Assembly: GCA_019828545.1 (NCBI GenBank)
Contig: JACVRA010000023.1
Span: forward strand, 62,001-126,000
DNA: 64,000 bases
DNA from: Paracamarosporium sp. OC-R06-R3
Lineage: Eukaryota; Ascomycota; Dothideomycetes; Pleosporales; Didymosphaeriaceae
Direction: 5' to 3'
The translations under genes and the position numbers were made by a program. This document shows, piece by piece, positions 11,303 through 24,793 of the stretch (positions are counted from its first letter, which is position 1; the number at the start of each line of letters is the position of its first letter). A model generated the notes under the pieces. It had not been told where the DNA came from. It ran no database searches and was given only the letters and a program-made list of their open reading frames with translations.

Positions 11303-11896
11303 GAGGCTGCTGAGCGTTGAGATTATGCTGCGGCTGTAGGTGGCGGCGACGATTGTCGTGCATGCGTCGAACTTGGAATGGAGAGGGCATCACGATGGCA
11401 CCGTCTGAAATGCGATGCGCTCGCTTCAGACGTTCTTCAGGGCGCTGGGTTTTTGCGCTTGCCAGTGAAGATCCAATAGGGATGGAAAGCGTCCTTGTGG
11501 ATTTGACCTGCCTTAGGCATGCGTCTGACGAGCCACAAGCTTTTACCAGCCAGAGACGCAGAAGATGAATGTCCAGCGAACGAGGTTTGGTAATTGATTA
11601 CCAACAGAAACTGCGAAGATAAGTATGTTAAGAAGCACAAGCCATATCCATTGGAGAGATAGTGCTGCGGCGGCAGCCTGCCTCCATATTATATATCCTG
11701 ATGTAATCTTCTACGAAATGCATCACTCGCCATGGTTCATGTGGAATTCGATCAAATCTTCATCTCTTAACTATCGCAACACATTCCTCTACTCTTCAGC
11801 CTTGTAATACAACTACATGTTCATTTTCTCTGTTTTGTTTGCCTCTGCGACATCTGTCCTGGGGTCATACAGGATCCATATCAATGCGCCCAACCC
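11303..11896. other. Convergent 3' intergenic region
   Basis: Spacer between RRP40 and the aspartyl-tRNA synthetase gene, whose 3' ends face each other. Only short open frames without protein character are present. Confidence 0.6.
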
Positions 11897-13642
11897 TTAC
11901 GGCGTCACCCTCTGGGGGTCCCTAGGGAACAGACTGGTCATCCTGATGTTTGGCAGACCCAGCCAGAACTGCACGATACGCTCGAGACCAAAACCACCGC
12001 CTCCATGCGGCGGAGCGCCATACCTAAAGCTGTCCACATACTCCTTTGTGCCAGCACCGTTGGGGTCAATCGGCGGGTCGTGTTCCCGCATCATCTTCGC
12101 CAGTAGCTCCGCATCGTGGATACGCTGCGCGCCCGAGCAAATCTCCTGACCACGCATGAAGAAGTCGTAGCTGTTGGACAGCTTGGGGTTCTCTGGAGAA
12201 GGCATGGTGTACGCGGGTCGCACCGCCAAGGGGAACTGATCGAGCACGTAGAAGTCGGAACCGTATTTTTCGAGGACGAGACGACCAAGCTTCTTCTCCT
12301 GCGGCGTGGTCAAGTCATCATACTCGCCCGCTTCTCCGACATCTTCGCCCTGCCCTTGAGCCTCGCGCAACATCTTGATACCCTCAGGGAACGGGATGCG
12401 TGGAACCTTGCCGCTCTCAGGCAGCTTGAACTCTTCCACGTGGTAGGTACTGCGCACGAGGTCGGTCTCTTTCTTATATCTTGTGTTCAACCCCTTGAAG
12501 ATGAATAGCATAAGGTCCTCTAGGACGCCCATAACCTCGTGGTAGTGTTCTTGGAACTCCATCTCGAGATCTAGACCAGTGAACTCAGTCAGATGGCGTG
12601 CCGTGTTGGAGTTTTCGGCGCGGAAGACGGGTCCAATCTCCATAACTTTCTGGAAACGCGCAGTGATGAGCATCTGCTTGTACAGTTGCGGCGACTGTGC
12701 GAGATAGGCGGGCTTGCCGAAGTAATTGACCTCGAAAACGTTAGCACCGCCCTCGGAGGCAGCGCCTAGAATCTTGGGCGTCTCGACTGGGATGAAGCCT
12801 CGCTCGGAGAGGAATTCTGTGAACAGCAAACGAACACCACCCTTAATGACGAAGATAGCGTGGTTGATCTTTGCGCGGAGGTCGATAGTGCGGTTGTTCA
12901 GGCGCGTATTCAGAGACACGATCGGGCGGCCGTCACTCTCTGTTACTTTCTCTTCTTCCTCTCCTAAACCTTCACTAGGCAACGGGCGCTCTGCGTCCTC
13001 AACCTGGAGAGGTAGAGGAACCTCTGCCTTCTTCTCGATGAACAGTTTCTGAATGTGAATCTCAAAGTCCTTAATCGTCGCGCTCTTGATCGGATCCTTT
13101 ACTCTCTTGACCAATCCTGTAACGGCAAGCAAGCTTTCAGTGCTGACAGTACCGCAGAACTTGACCATCTGCTTGCTCAGCTTGTCGCTCGCCGCGACGA
13201 CCGCTTGCACGGTGTTCAAGCCCTGGCGCAGGTTGACGAATGCCAACTTCGCCGACTGAGCACGCGCATTCTCGACCCAGCACCTGAATGTGACCTCCTT
13301 GTCCTCGTGCTCTGCAATGGTGGACAGGTCGATGCGAGGTACGCCCGTGGGTTTGAACTCCTTGGAGCCAGTGAGTGGCAGCTCGCCGTAGCTGTCCTTG
13401 GACACATCTTCGGCATCAGCAGCCTCCTTCTTCTGGCGCTCGGCGAGCTCCCGAGCTTTGGCAGCCGCTTTCTTCTCAGCCTGAACGTGTTAACCTCAAA
13501 GTTTCGGTCCGCTGCATTACCGCAGGAGAGGCGATCCAATCGCCGAGCCTACTTTTTCCTTTTCCTTCTGAGCCTTCTTCAAAGCATTCTTCGAGGGTTC
13601 TGCCGGCGCAGCAGCAGCGGGCGCGTTGTTCTCTTCGGCCAT
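11897..13642 (-). CDS. DPS1: Aspartyl-tRNA synthetase, cytoplasmic
   Basis: Minus-strand model: exon 1 13642-13553, exon 2 13480-11897, 557 residues, the same length as yeast Dps1. The N-terminal lysine/alanine-rich extension (KNALKKAQKEKEK, AEKKAAAKARELAERQKKE) is the tRNA-binding tail of fungal cytosolic enzymes. It is followed by the OB-fold anticodon-binding domain (VTFRCWVENARAQSAKLAFV) and the class II catalytic core with motif 2 (FRAENSNTARHLTEFTGLDL) and motif 3 (GGGGFGLERIVQFWLGLPNI), ending in FPRDPQRVTP. It charges tRNA-Asp with aspartate in the cytosol. The intron donor is GTAGGC, slightly off consensus, but the acceptor and reading phase leave no better choice. Confidence 0.95.
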
Positions 13643-14663
13643 GTTTGCGATGGTTGAGTCAAGTCGGAGCTACAGCCTGCGAATTTAAACGTGGTGGGGC
13701 AACTTTCTTACCCCGCCAACGCGTGAGCGTCACCGGCCCTCCCTCGCGCCTTCCTGGACAGTCACACCATAGTGAAGCCTCATCGAGAGACCTAAACATA
13801 GAATACCATGAGAAAAAAAAACACTCCAGCGTATGCTTTACAAGCGCAGATAAGGTGCTGCGCAGCACTTGCAAGCGTCCTTTCTTGTCAGCCTGTGAAC
13901 ACTGTAGCATACAGCGATACACCCGCGAAACCCTCTCAAAAACTATCAATACCGTAACTCCAAAAGCCCAAACGTAGAATGGAACATCATCGACCGCCCT
14001 TAACCTGAGTCAAAGCGATGATGAAGGGCGGCTCAGGATCCATCACCATCGCATCAGGAGACAGCACCCAGAGATTCAGTTCAGTGCAAAATACAGCCCT
14101 CGAGCGGACCACATGCATTATAATATGCCATCCGACACATACTGTCTGTCGCAGACAAGTCGGACGCACTAAGAATGCCGAAGCAACCGGCCGTGCAAAA
14201 AGAAAAAAGCCACGAGCAGCATAAATATATGCCCATTATCACCGTCCATGCGAGCCTCCTAGCCAGCAAGCGCAAACACCCGTAAACCCTGCCAAAGCAA
14301 TACATCCGGAAAGCCCCAGCGGGCGTGATCAATAAGAAGACCCGACCGAGCAAGACCATGTATGCCCCCGTTCGCCCGTGCGCCGATATGCCCATGCTTG
14401 CTAAAGTCGCTATGCCGTAAACCAAAGATACCCCCGCCCAAGAAAACGAATGACACCGCTAACATAAAAATCCGCAATCCTGGTAGAACCCCCCGCACGC
14501 TCCATATACGTACTTATGCTTGGGGTGTGTGTCGGCTCCAGACTTCTCGTTCTCGACCTGCCCATTCTCTGAGATTGACTCGTTCCAGGCAGACGAGACT
14601 CATCGTGGGAGCACTACGACCCGGATTAGAACTAGATGATAAGAAGTAATCTAGGGAAGAGAA
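13643..14663. other. Intergenic region between DPS1 and KOG1
   Basis: About 1 kb containing the DPS1 promoter and the KOG1 3' end. Small overlapping frames occur on both strands, with no recognisable domain. Confidence 0.5.
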
Positions 14664-17600
14664 TCAAGCAGTACCATCCCAAACCTTGACCACTCCCGAT
14701 GCGCTCCTGGTATGCTGTTGCTTCGCCACGTTGCACGCGTGCACGCTGACGAAATTGCTGTGGCTCGCACTTGCAGCGATCATCAGACGGTGAGGATGGA
14801 ATGCTGTTGCTGTCACTGGCTGGCTGCGGTCTCGCAGGAAGCCAGAGTACGGCTCCCACTGACTCACGGGTTTGCCGGTGTTGATGTTGAAGATTTTGAC
14901 CTGGTGGCGCTGGGTGCCCACAGCGAAGACGGGCGCGTGTTCATGCACGCTTAGCGTTTTGAGGTGGTCACTGGTTGCCTGGATTGTTTTGACGCTTTTG
15001 TCCATGCGTATGTCCCAGAGCTTGACTTCGCCATCGCGACAACCCGAGATAAGTTCGCGCTGGCCGCCACGCTGTAAATGCACATTTGTGATCCACTGCT
15101 TGTGCTCTTTCCAGACCTTGACCATAGCTGTGGCGGGCTTTTGCCTCTGATCATAGACACGGACGGCACCGTCGCCGAAGCCCGCAATGAAGACGTTGCC
15201 TTCGACTTGATCGGAGGTGAGTGAGGTGATGCAGGAGCCGGATCTTGCAGGTATGTCCTTTGATATGTTAGCTAACATCGGTCTTCGAGGTACATTACAC
15301 TTACGCTTGTGCAAATCTCGGTGCCGGCGTTCCACACGCGAATCACCTTCACATCGCCGGCTACCAAGATTGACCCTCTGCCCTGTTGCCAGTCGAAAAC
15401 AAGTCCAGCATTCCTATTGCTGGGAACCAGATCGGTTAGAGCGCGGAAAGCGGTGACAAGCTCAGTCTTGGCCCTGTTATCGTAGTTGCGGAAGATCTTG
15501 ACGACACCGTCGGAAGAGCCAGTCATAAGAAGAGCTTGGTCATCCTCGTTGATAAAGCGTGCCTCGGTGATTCTGGAATCTGTCGGGTTGCCATTTGAAA
15601 AGCAATTGATCCTCCGCGTTGGGCCGCCAGAGTATTCGATCACATTGATTATATCTCGGTTGTCGGTGACCACCATGTGTTCTTCAAATTGATGGAAACA
15701 AATCTTCATTGGCTGGCTGAGATTGTCAAACAGCGCGTGCTGATGGCTCCATTGGTTGGTGACAGCCACCTCTTTCAGCGGCTGGGTTTCTGCAATGATC
15801 TTATCATTGCGGTTCCGGCGCCAAAGTCGTCCATTGTAATCTGTGCTGCCGGGTTCGTCGGCCTCGGTTGGTTTCATCTGCGGCTCACGGAAATACTCCA
15901 CTGACCACTCGAAGACCCGGCTCTTCAAAGGAAGTTGAGGCGGTACTCCCAGGCTTCGAGGGAGAAATCCCCTAGTTTTAGGCTGCTCTTCCACGCTGTA
16001 GCGTTCTGGTGTATGTGGACGTGTCTCAGCTGACGAATTGTTCTCATCAAGTTTGGCGCGGCCGGGACTCTTCTGTGGGGAGTTTGAGGAATCTTGGCCA
16101 GTCCAGATAGTTTTCAGCGAGGCGGCAACACTTCCTGTTCTTCGAAGTCCCCCTAAAAGAGATAAATAGCTCGCCTCTTTCGAGGGCGTCGGTGGTTGGG
16201 AAGGCTGCTGTGCCGGCTTCTCTTGATATACTCGTCGCTGTGTGCGGTTCACAGGACTTCTTCGGACAAGCTCGTCGAACAAAGGTCCCGCGAACTTGGC
16301 TAGAGGAGACTGAAGAAGCGCGAGCAGAACGAAGTCGACAACGGTGCTCGCATCTCTGGCCACTTCAGGATGAGGATCAGCCGCCATTACCATGACCTCT
16401 CTCCAGATTGCGGCATAGATTGTATTCTGCGAACACGAAGTGGAGAGAGGTGCAATAGCTGACTGCGCCGCGCGACCCTTCATAAAGAGGCCGCCATCGC
16501 CATGTCCATTCTCCTTCGCAGAATCATCGCTGCTGACCTCCTCTGACATTTGTTCGAAAGCAGCGACCAAGAACTTGGTCTTGTAGCGGAGAACGAAAGT
16601 TGAGAAGAAAATTAACAATTCTCTGCGGACCATGCTGTTCCCATCCGTGGTCATCACAAGAATCATGGAAGCGATCGACTCCTCAATGGTAGCAACTTGA
16701 GCTGTCACATCTCGGATGCCCAAGAACGCAGTGAGAGCGTGCAGCATTGCTGCACGGACTTCCGACACAGGGTCAAAAACAAGCTCGCATAGACGCTCAT
16801 GAGCCATGCACCTGATGCCGACCCATTTAGCCTCTTCGTAATTGACCCAGAGCTTGCTCAGACACAGGCAAGACCATTGTCGTAGGAGCGGATTCTGAAA
16901 ATCTTTCAGGTGATCCAAGCAGCTCTCCACAAGTTCCGGGCTCAAAGAAGCGCGCTGGCCCTGATTGTAATCTTTGCAGAACATTGCAATGATGAAAGCA
17001 CACATCGCTCGATGCTCGCTAGCATTCTGGATGGGGATGCCCGAGTTGGGGTTGAATATGTTGATGAAGTATTGATATCCGTTGTCCTTCAGAAGATCGG
17101 TCTGACATGATTGGTCAACCGCCAGGATGCGTGCCCATATGAAGACCATGACAGGTTTCAGCTCATTGGCTTGCGATTGCAGGAGCTTAAGTACGTAAGG
17201 AAATATACCAATGCTAAGCGCTAGGTTGACAGCCCAGGGTCCATGGTCTAGGAAGCTCGAAAGGAGGATCAGAGCTCGCAGACGATGGACTTGACTGAGA
17301 AGCACCTGTAGAACTATTGGCAGTTGTTCGGGAATCTTCTGCTCGACAGCACCTTGCTGCAGATAAACCTCGAAGGCAGTCAACTGCTCAGAGAAGAAAT
17401 CAGAGTGCTTATAAGAGTACTCTTTGTCACCGCGAGCTTCTGCCTGAAGATCAGGAAGCTGGGCCAATATGAGTTCGACCGCTAGATCCCAGCTGCGCCA
17501 TAAAGGATGGTCGTGCGTCTGTGGAATTTCAGGATGGGATACGGGGTTACAGTGGTATGCCCTCATGATACGTTGTGCAAGAAGATAGTTTCGGAACAGT

Positions 17601-18895
17601 GCTGCGACCATGAGATCCTGTCTGAAGAGTTTCTTAAAAAGGGGTTTGGACAGGGAATTCCAGGCAATAGTATCCGTGATAGCTGTGAAGATCCAGTTCA
17701 ATTCGCCAATGGGCGTTCTACGCTCAGAGACCTTGCCTGGGATGTTGTGTGCATCACGAAGAGTGACGTTGCTGGGAAGTGGGTTCTGCAGGATAAAGAA
17801 CTTTACTGCCATAGTGATGGGATCTGTCAAACACGAGGTGAAGACGTCGGCAGGAAGATCTGGGTTTGTCGGCAAAGACTCCTTCTCTCGGCAAGCTGCA
17901 AGGTGAATGCAGTCATGGAAGTCCACCACTTCTACGTTGGGGTCCCGCCGCTGCGCCTCTTCAAACTCCAACTGATGCTTCTCAGCGAATCGGAGGAAGT
18001 TGGTGATGATGAGCCCCGCATCAGAGCAATCGTAGACGAACAAGCTAGGCGCGCCTATCCAGCTCTGAAGATCGTAAAGAGACAGCGGTATGTACTGGGT
18101 GTAGTTTCGATTGAAGACCCATATCTCGCCAGATGATGTCGGCCGAGGCACGCCGTGGCCATTGTAGTGGAACAGGACCCTCTCGTTGCGTGCATTACGG
18201 CGAAGTGTAGACGTGTATTTTCGGGTCTCCTCAGTCGTCGGGTCCAGGAGAAGCTTGTAGCGCGTGCGCATGCTCAACTGCTCATACTGCGTCTGCAGAG
18301 CCTTGCCAATCTGATTCATGGGCGTGTGTCCCGGAGTCTGCGAGGTGACTGTGGGATCGATCCAGCACTCCTCTTTTGCGCACGGGTTCGTCTTGATCAC
18401 GTCGGGCGGGTCGACTCCAATGTTCAGACACAGGGCAAGTACGGCGGATACGGTCTTGAGGCGGTCACGCATGCGCCATTCCTGGAGCGGGTACGCGCTG
18501 CCTTCGCTCTTGGGGATGCCGCCCGTCTCATGTTTCTTCTCCGTATAGTACATGAAGAAGGAAGATGTGAGGAGCTGGTTGTATTCCTCCGAGTTGAGCT
18601 GGTCGTCCCACCCGTGCCGTATTTTGAAGTGGCCGTCGACACTGGCCGCTTCGTCGGCGCTCTCAGAGGGGGCGTCGAAAAGGCGGGGCCCAAAGTCGCT
18701 CTTTGCACGCAACATGAGCGGACGAGAAGGCGCGCGTACGCTGCTTGGGCGCGAGGAAACTGCATCTGAGTCGTTTCCGTTCATGGCGACCAGGGTGTGG
18801 TGTGACGCCGATGCCGTGCTAGGACGTGCAGGCGTTGCACTCTCGGGGCTCTGGGGCTGCGAGGACGCAGGAAGCTGTGCTGGGGTGCCGTTCAT
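14664..18895 (-). CDS. KOG1: TORC1 subunit Kog1/raptor (WD40)
   Basis: Minus-strand model: exon 1 18895-15305, exon 2 15257-14664, 47-nt intron with GCTAACA branch point, 1394 residues. After a Ser/Pro-rich N-terminus (about 75 residues) comes the raptor N-terminal caspase-like domain (WRMRDRLKTVSAVLALCLNIG, HYNGHGVPRPTSSGEIWVFN, SLFVYDCSDAGLI), then HEAT-type helices (residues about 480-830) and a C-terminal WD40 propeller (about 1030-1394). The caspase-like fold is not known to be an active protease. Raptor recruits substrates to TOR kinase in complex 1 on the vacuole surface and is central to nutrient control of growth. The start was set at the first ATG of the frame (18895). The frame continues upstream of it to a GTG at 18952 but shows no ATG, and a 16-codon upstream ORF starts at 18999. 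Confidence 0.94.
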
Positions 18896-18948
18896 GGCGG
18901 GCGCGCGCAAGGCCAGCGGGTTGACGTGTGGGGATTCGTTTGCTGTCC

Positions 18949-18999
18949 TCACGGCGAGGTGGGAGCTGCGGTGACGGAAGTCGCAGCGGTTGGGCCCAT
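18949..18999 (-). promoter_or_regulatory. Upstream ORF in the KOG1 leader
   Basis: An ATG at 18999 opens a 16-codon frame (MGPTAATSVTAAPTSP) that ends at a TGA about 54 bases before the chosen KOG1 start. It lies in a different frame from KOG1. I tested whether it could be spliced into KOG1 through a GTGAGG donor at 18952, but the nearest acceptors give the wrong phase, so it is more likely an upstream ORF. Confidence 0.35.
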
Positions 19000-20124
19000 G
19001 TCGCAGGGCGTGTATTTGAGCGCGGGCACGAGGTGAATGAGCTGGAGGGCTAGTCTAGCGCAGACACAGAGGGCACGGCGGTGAGGCAAACGGGGGAGGA
19101 CGTCGCCTGTTCGAGGACGTCGTCGCATTCACGGCAGCAGTGCGTTTGCGAAGCTCCAGAACGGGGCTAGCCACATTGGGCCGCCGGTAACATTGTGAGG
19201 CCAATGACGCCGGAGCTTACTCGAGCGCTGTGACGGCCGCAAAAAGGCTGGTGGCACTGTTGCGTGCAAGAGCTGCTGATGAGTTGCTTGTACAAGCCAG
19301 CGTCCAGTGACATGGCCTGCGATATGTGGCTGCATGGCCATTTGCCATTTGCCATTTGCCATTGTCTGGCAGCTTCGAACACACAAGACGACGCTGTGCG
19401 CTGGGTGGGTCGTCGACCAGCGCTGTGAGGCTCCCCAAACGGTCCGGCCTAGCTGCCCGTAGCCGCGGGTGTGGAACAGACAACCATTGTGGGACAGCTG
19501 GACTCTGGCCTCTGGACTCTGGCCGCTGGCCTCTGTGAAAGTCGATTTAGAGCTTTCATATGCACGTCAGGAGACCAGCCGCACCCCTGCCGCCGCCAGA
19601 TCGCACTCAGGGGCATCGGAGGCGCGCCAGGCGAGCAGCCCAGCAGCCCAGCAGCCCAGCAACCCAGCAACCACGCATTGCTGCGACGGGCAATTTGTCA
19701 AGCGCAAGCCCGAGTGCTGTCGACGGCGAATCCCAGCTAGCTGCGCCGTCGTCTTCATTCATCGACGCGTCTTGGTCGCTGTCGCCCGTGTAGATCGTCC
19801 TTGGCGCCTGCTCCTGCGCACTCCGCGTCCCAGTCCCAGAAAACCGTTGCGCTCTCCTCCTCCGCCGTTGAGCGTCCCTTTGCCCTGCCTGTTCCCTTTT
19901 GCCATCCCGCCCACGAAGACATGCGCGCCCCGGCTGATGCGCCATCCGCTTGACGCCCGCGCCGCCCCTCGACCCGCCGCCGCAGTCCACCAGCCCCCGG
20001 CTGCTGAGATTCCGCCCACGAGCACAACCACGCCGACTCCCGCCCCCAGACTGTGCGCATACCGGATGCGTCTTTGAAGGCGCTGGAACCCTCCTGACGT
20101 CGCCTTCGGCGCTTTCCCCCCGCC
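19000..20124. promoter_or_regulatory. Divergent upstream region of KOG1 and the kelch gene, with short tandem repeats
   Basis: No gene is supported. Four tandem 7-bp units of the CCATTTG type lie at about 19338-19365. A run of AGCAGCCC/AGCAACCC units lies at about 19636-19672, and a TGGACTCTGGCC duplication at about 19498-19535. Bases 19800-20100 are CT- and CG-rich, as expected for the leader of a filamentous-fungal gene. Long open frames on both strands here have no ATG context or domain. Confidence 0.5.
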
Positions 20125-23100
20125 ATGTCGTTTCTCTTCGGAAAGAAAAATAAACAGCAGGGCGGTGCCCTTCCGCCCGCAACGCGAGACATTGGCTCCT
20201 CGCATGGCCCGCCGCCAGCAAACTCGCAGATACCCGCACCGAATGGAACAGGCGCACGCGACCCCGCTGAGAAGCAGAGGAACGGCCCAGGCGCCCAGGC
20301 CTCGACACCCGGCAATTCGAGCGTGAACAACAGTCTCAGCTCGCTGCAAGGCCCTAGTAGTGCAGCGAGCCCTGAGCCCAAGGCTCTCCGCGAGCAAGGG
20401 AATGCTGATTTCGCGGTATGTGCTGCATTCGTCGCCTCCTGCTCACTTCTTCACCTCGTGTGGAATCTTGCTCGCCATGGTGCTGCATGCTAATTACAAC
20501 GTCCAGGGCGGAAGAAACACTCGCGGCCCCCCAGAATCATCCCCGTACCCATGGAGCACTCGTCGCTTGAACTTTACCACGTCCGCCTCGCCTTTCCCCC
20601 GATATGGCGCTGCCATCAATTCTTCCACCGGCTCTGCCGGCGTCATTTACATCATGGGCGGTCTTGTCGGAGGTGCTACGGTCAAGGGCGATCTTTGGGT
20701 AGCGGAAATGGGCAACGGGAGCATGGGTTGCTACCCCATATCGACAACTGGCGATGGGCCTGGTCCCAGAGTAGGCCACTCCAGTCTGTTAGTCGGTAAC
20801 GCCTTCATTGTCTTTGGAGGAGACACAAAGTTGGATGAAAATGACGATTTGGATGATACACTTTACTTATTGAATACCTGTAGGTTACCAAGGAACAAGT
20901 CACCACCACTATACTGATCGTGTCTAGCAACAAAACATTGGTCGAGAGCGCTACCGCAGGGTCCACGCCCAACAGGGCGGTACGGACACACGCTGAACAT
21001 TTTAGGGTCCAAGATATTCATCTTCGGAGGTCAGGTCGAAGGCTTCTTTTTTAATGACCTGGTCGCTTTCGACCTGAACTCCTTGCAATCTTCGGCAAGT
21101 CGATGGGAAGTCCTGCTTCCCAATCAAAATCAAAAGGATAGAAACCCGTCGTCGCCCCAAGGTCGCTCCCCGCCTGCCCGAACCAACCACTCTGTAGTCA
21201 CTTGGAACGATAAGCTCTACCTCTTTGGTGGCACTGATGGCGTTACCTGGTTCAACGATGTCTGGACCTACGACCCTCGTTCAAACAGTTGGAGCGAACT
21301 CGAATGCATTGGATATATTCCCGTTGCCCGGGAAGGCCACTCTGCGACTCTTGTCAACGACACTATGTATGTTTTTGGCGGTCGAACCCAAGACGGTGTA
21401 GATCTTGGTGATCTCGCAGCTTTCCGGATATCTTCTCGTCGGTGGTACATGTTCCAGAACATGGGACATTCCCCATCACCTCGTTCAGGACACAGCATGA
21501 CCGCCTTTGGCAAACATGTCATTGTTGTGGCCGGTGAGCCATCGTCGTCTGTTGCTGACAAAAACGAACTGAGCCTTGCGTACGTTTTGGATACATCCAA
21601 GATAAGATACCCACCCAATGAAGCTCCACCAGCTCAACAGAGTCTGAATGCTCCGAGGAAAATGAGTGGTGGCGAAAGGACCAACGTACCCCCAGGAAAA
21701 GCTGGCTCGCCTCCAGCTCGTGGCAGCATGATGCCTAGCGCGCAAGAACCCAGGCCACAAGATCTCATGATGAATGGTGCTGGGCCAGCTGGATCTCGAC
21801 TACCACGCGCGGCGGGCCCAGCGCCCTCCGGACCTCCTCCTCTGCAACAGGCCCCGCAGCCGAGAGGACCTGTACCTGCGAGCGGTTCCAGAAGCAAAAC
21901 CCCTACCAAAGGGGAGAGGGGTTATGGACCGCCATTGGATACCCGTGCAGCATCGTTTGAACGCGAAAACATATCTCCCGTCTCCAGAGAGAGCCCATCC
22001 GGCCATGAAGTGAAACCACAGTCACTTAACGAGGTGGCTGTGAATGGAACCAGGAAGTTATCAGAAGCCAGCCAGAGTCAACCCAAAGAGTCCATGGATA
22101 CTTCTCGATCAGGGAGTCTCGTATCACGGAACACTTCGAAATCGCATCGACCGCAACATTCCCTTGAAAGTATCGAGCAGGCCGCATCGAGACGTTCGAA
22201 TGAAAACCAACAACGTGCAATGAGTCGGGAAGCCGAGCGACCGCCTGATAGTGGAGTGGGCGCATCACCAGCGCTCACCCAGCTAAACAACGAACTTACT
22301 CAGCAAGTGGAAACATTGAAAGTGCGGAATGCATGGTATACGTCCGAGCTTGCCCTTGCTCGCAAGGCCGGGTATAACCCAGGGACAGCCACCAGCCCCG
22401 TGATTGACGAGAGGTCAGCAGAAGCCTTTGGCGATGAGGAGAAGCCTTTGTTTGAGGCGCTTCTGAAGATGAAGAACGAATTGGAAAGAGTGCAAACGTC
22501 TATCAAATCGCAGGGCGAAGATGCAGCTCGCAGAATTGCTGAGGTTGAGAGGCAACGGGATGCAGCTATCAGTGAAGCTATCTATGCTAAAGCGAAATTA
22601 GCTGCTCATGGTGGTGGCAGTCAAGGAGGCACCCCTCAACCCGACGCTACTCGCAGTACCGCTACCCCAGACATGGACCGCGTAGCTGATATCAACCGTC
22701 GATTAGCGGCATCACTGGCTGCCCAGAGCGATCTGTCCATCAAGTTGGAAAAGCTGACCCACGAAGTTGAGGCCGAACGCAAAGCGAAACAGTTGGCGGA
22801 CGACACTGCAGAAGCTGCCCAGAAGCGAGTGCAGGAACTTGACTCTTCGCACCAGAAGAATGCTGCTGAACTCGAGGGGTTGCGAGCTGCATTGCACGAA
22901 GCAGAACAGATAGCCAGAGAAGCAACAGCGAGCGCAGCGGAAGCGGAAGCAACATCGAAGCTTTTGTCCGTCGACAAGAACGAGCTCAGTACCAAGGTTA
23001 CAAGAGCTTTTGAAGAGTCCAAAAATCATTCCTCCGTTTTGCAGTCACTCAAGGATGCCTTGTCTGCTTCGTCGGATAAGTCTGGCCTTTTAGAAAAACA

Positions 23101-24793
23101 GCTGGAGGACGAGCGGTTCCAACGGGAAAGCTTGCGGCAAAAGCTTGCTCAGTTACGCGTGGAGCATGAAAATCAAACCACAGAGCTGGAAGCGGCATCA
23201 CAGAAGCTTCGCGATTCCGAGGAGCTTGCGGAGAAATATGCCGAAGAGGCACGCCTACATCGTGAGGCTGTCCTCTCTGGGCTTGGTCAGATCACCAATC
23301 GCGACGAAGGGAACGATGAAGCGACGGACGAACGTGTGACTATTCTTCAACAACAAGTTGAAACTGCGAACGTTCTAGTGCGCAAGAACCAAACAGCAGC
23401 GGATGCAGCTTCGGAGAAGTTACGACGAGCAGAAGAAAGAATTGCCGGCCTCGAAGCATATCAAGAGCAGTCTAGTCGTGAAGGGCTCAATATCAGGAAG
23501 CAGTTGCAGCAAGCAATGCGGGACATGCAAGCCGCTGAAGCTGAGAAGGCTGAACTGCAACAGCAACATGAACGATTACGGTTGGACAGCAATGCTTTCG
23601 AGGTACAGCTCAAGACGTTGAAAAATCTCCTCGAAGAAAGAGGCGTGAGCGCCGTTGACGCACGCCGCTCCCGGGTTCTAGACAGTCCTAGCTCGAGATT
23701 TGGGACACCGGAGCTTAACCGTGTGCGCGAACTGGAACAGCAGATCGACTCCATGGGCAAGGCACACGAAGAGCTACGTTCCGCATTCGAACAACGCGAG
23801 CATGACGTCAGCCAACAATGGGAGGAGAAATTGCAGGCACTGCACAACGATCACCAAGCTGCTGTCAAATACCTTCGTGGTACGGAGAAGATGCTCACAA
23901 AGATGAAGCAAGAGCTCGACCGGTACAAACAAGAAAAGGCCAAACTCGAGGAAGAGCTTGCGCAAACCCGGTCAGCCTCGCAAAGCCCGACCAAAGAGCA
24001 GACCGCAGAGTGGGAAGCCGAGCGTGAAGCACTACGCAGCCAGATCTCATCCACAGAAGAGAACATGAAGGCATCGGTTGCCAGGCTTGAGACTCAGCTC
24101 TCTACCCTCCAGGCTAATTTGGCGGCTGCGCAACAGGAAGCTGCAGCTGCAACAAAGAGAGTCAGCGACGCAGAGTCCTCTGCCCAACAATCCCGCACAG
24201 ATCTAGAAACCTTGCGTCTGCAAAACGCGGAGTTGGAAGAGCGTGCGCGCGAAGCTGAGACACGCGTACAGATGTTCCTAGACCAGTTCGAGACATCTGT
24301 CGATAACTACCGCCGCCGGTCTCAGCCTGCGGCGGCTAGCATAAATGGACAAAGCCGCGGACATCGCCCGCACGATAGCATTGCTTCGGGTGATTCGATG
24401 TACAGTGATGAGGGCACTGCCACTCCTGACGCGGGCAACAGACCCAGCTCAGCAGCCACACGAAACTCCATGGCGCTTGACAACCTTGCTTCTGAGCTTG
24501 ATGCTCTTCGAAGCAACTGGGAAACTACAAACAAAGCTTACCGCCTGTCCGACCGCTTTGACTTTGAGCGTACGCCTACCAGTGAGAAGGGCGACTTCAG
24601 CGACCTTTCAGAATGGAGGCAACGAATGGATATGGACGACGATGATGACAGGGAAGGTTTCAAGAAGCCAGCTGAAATCCACGACTCGCAAGTAACACCG
24701 ACGTCAGCCACGGCACCTGCACCTGCGGCTACGGCTGCACGCACGGTTGGCTCTCCCACGCCCACTGGCCCTGGAGGCGCAACCATGATATAA
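20125..24793 (+). CDS. Kelch-repeat, coiled-coil cell-end marker (Tea1/KelA type)
   Basis: Model: exons 20125-20415, 20507-20879 and 20928-24793, about 1509 residues. After a Pro/Ser-rich head (residues 1-100) come kelch repeats up to about residue 400, recognisable as GGLVGGATVKGDLWV, HTLNILGSKIFIFGGQ, HSVVTWNDKLYLFGGTDG, HSATLVNDTMYVFGGRTQDG and HSMTAFGKHVIVVAGE, a beta-propeller. A Ser/Pro linker follows and then a coiled coil of roughly 700 residues (about 720-1390). This architecture is that of fission-yeast Tea1 and Aspergillus TeaA/KelA, which ride microtubule plus ends to the cell tip and mark sites of polar growth. Both introns were placed because they restore the kelch frame exactly (LLNT joined to STKHWSRALP). 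No prenylation motif is seen at the C-terminus (ATMI). Function from family knowledge. Confidence 0.88.

Noticed and set aside
19607..20397. Several 200-codon minus-strand frames upstream of the kelch gene
   Set aside because: Three overlapping frames open at once, Arg/Gly/Ala-rich, opposite a CG-rich leader; compositional.
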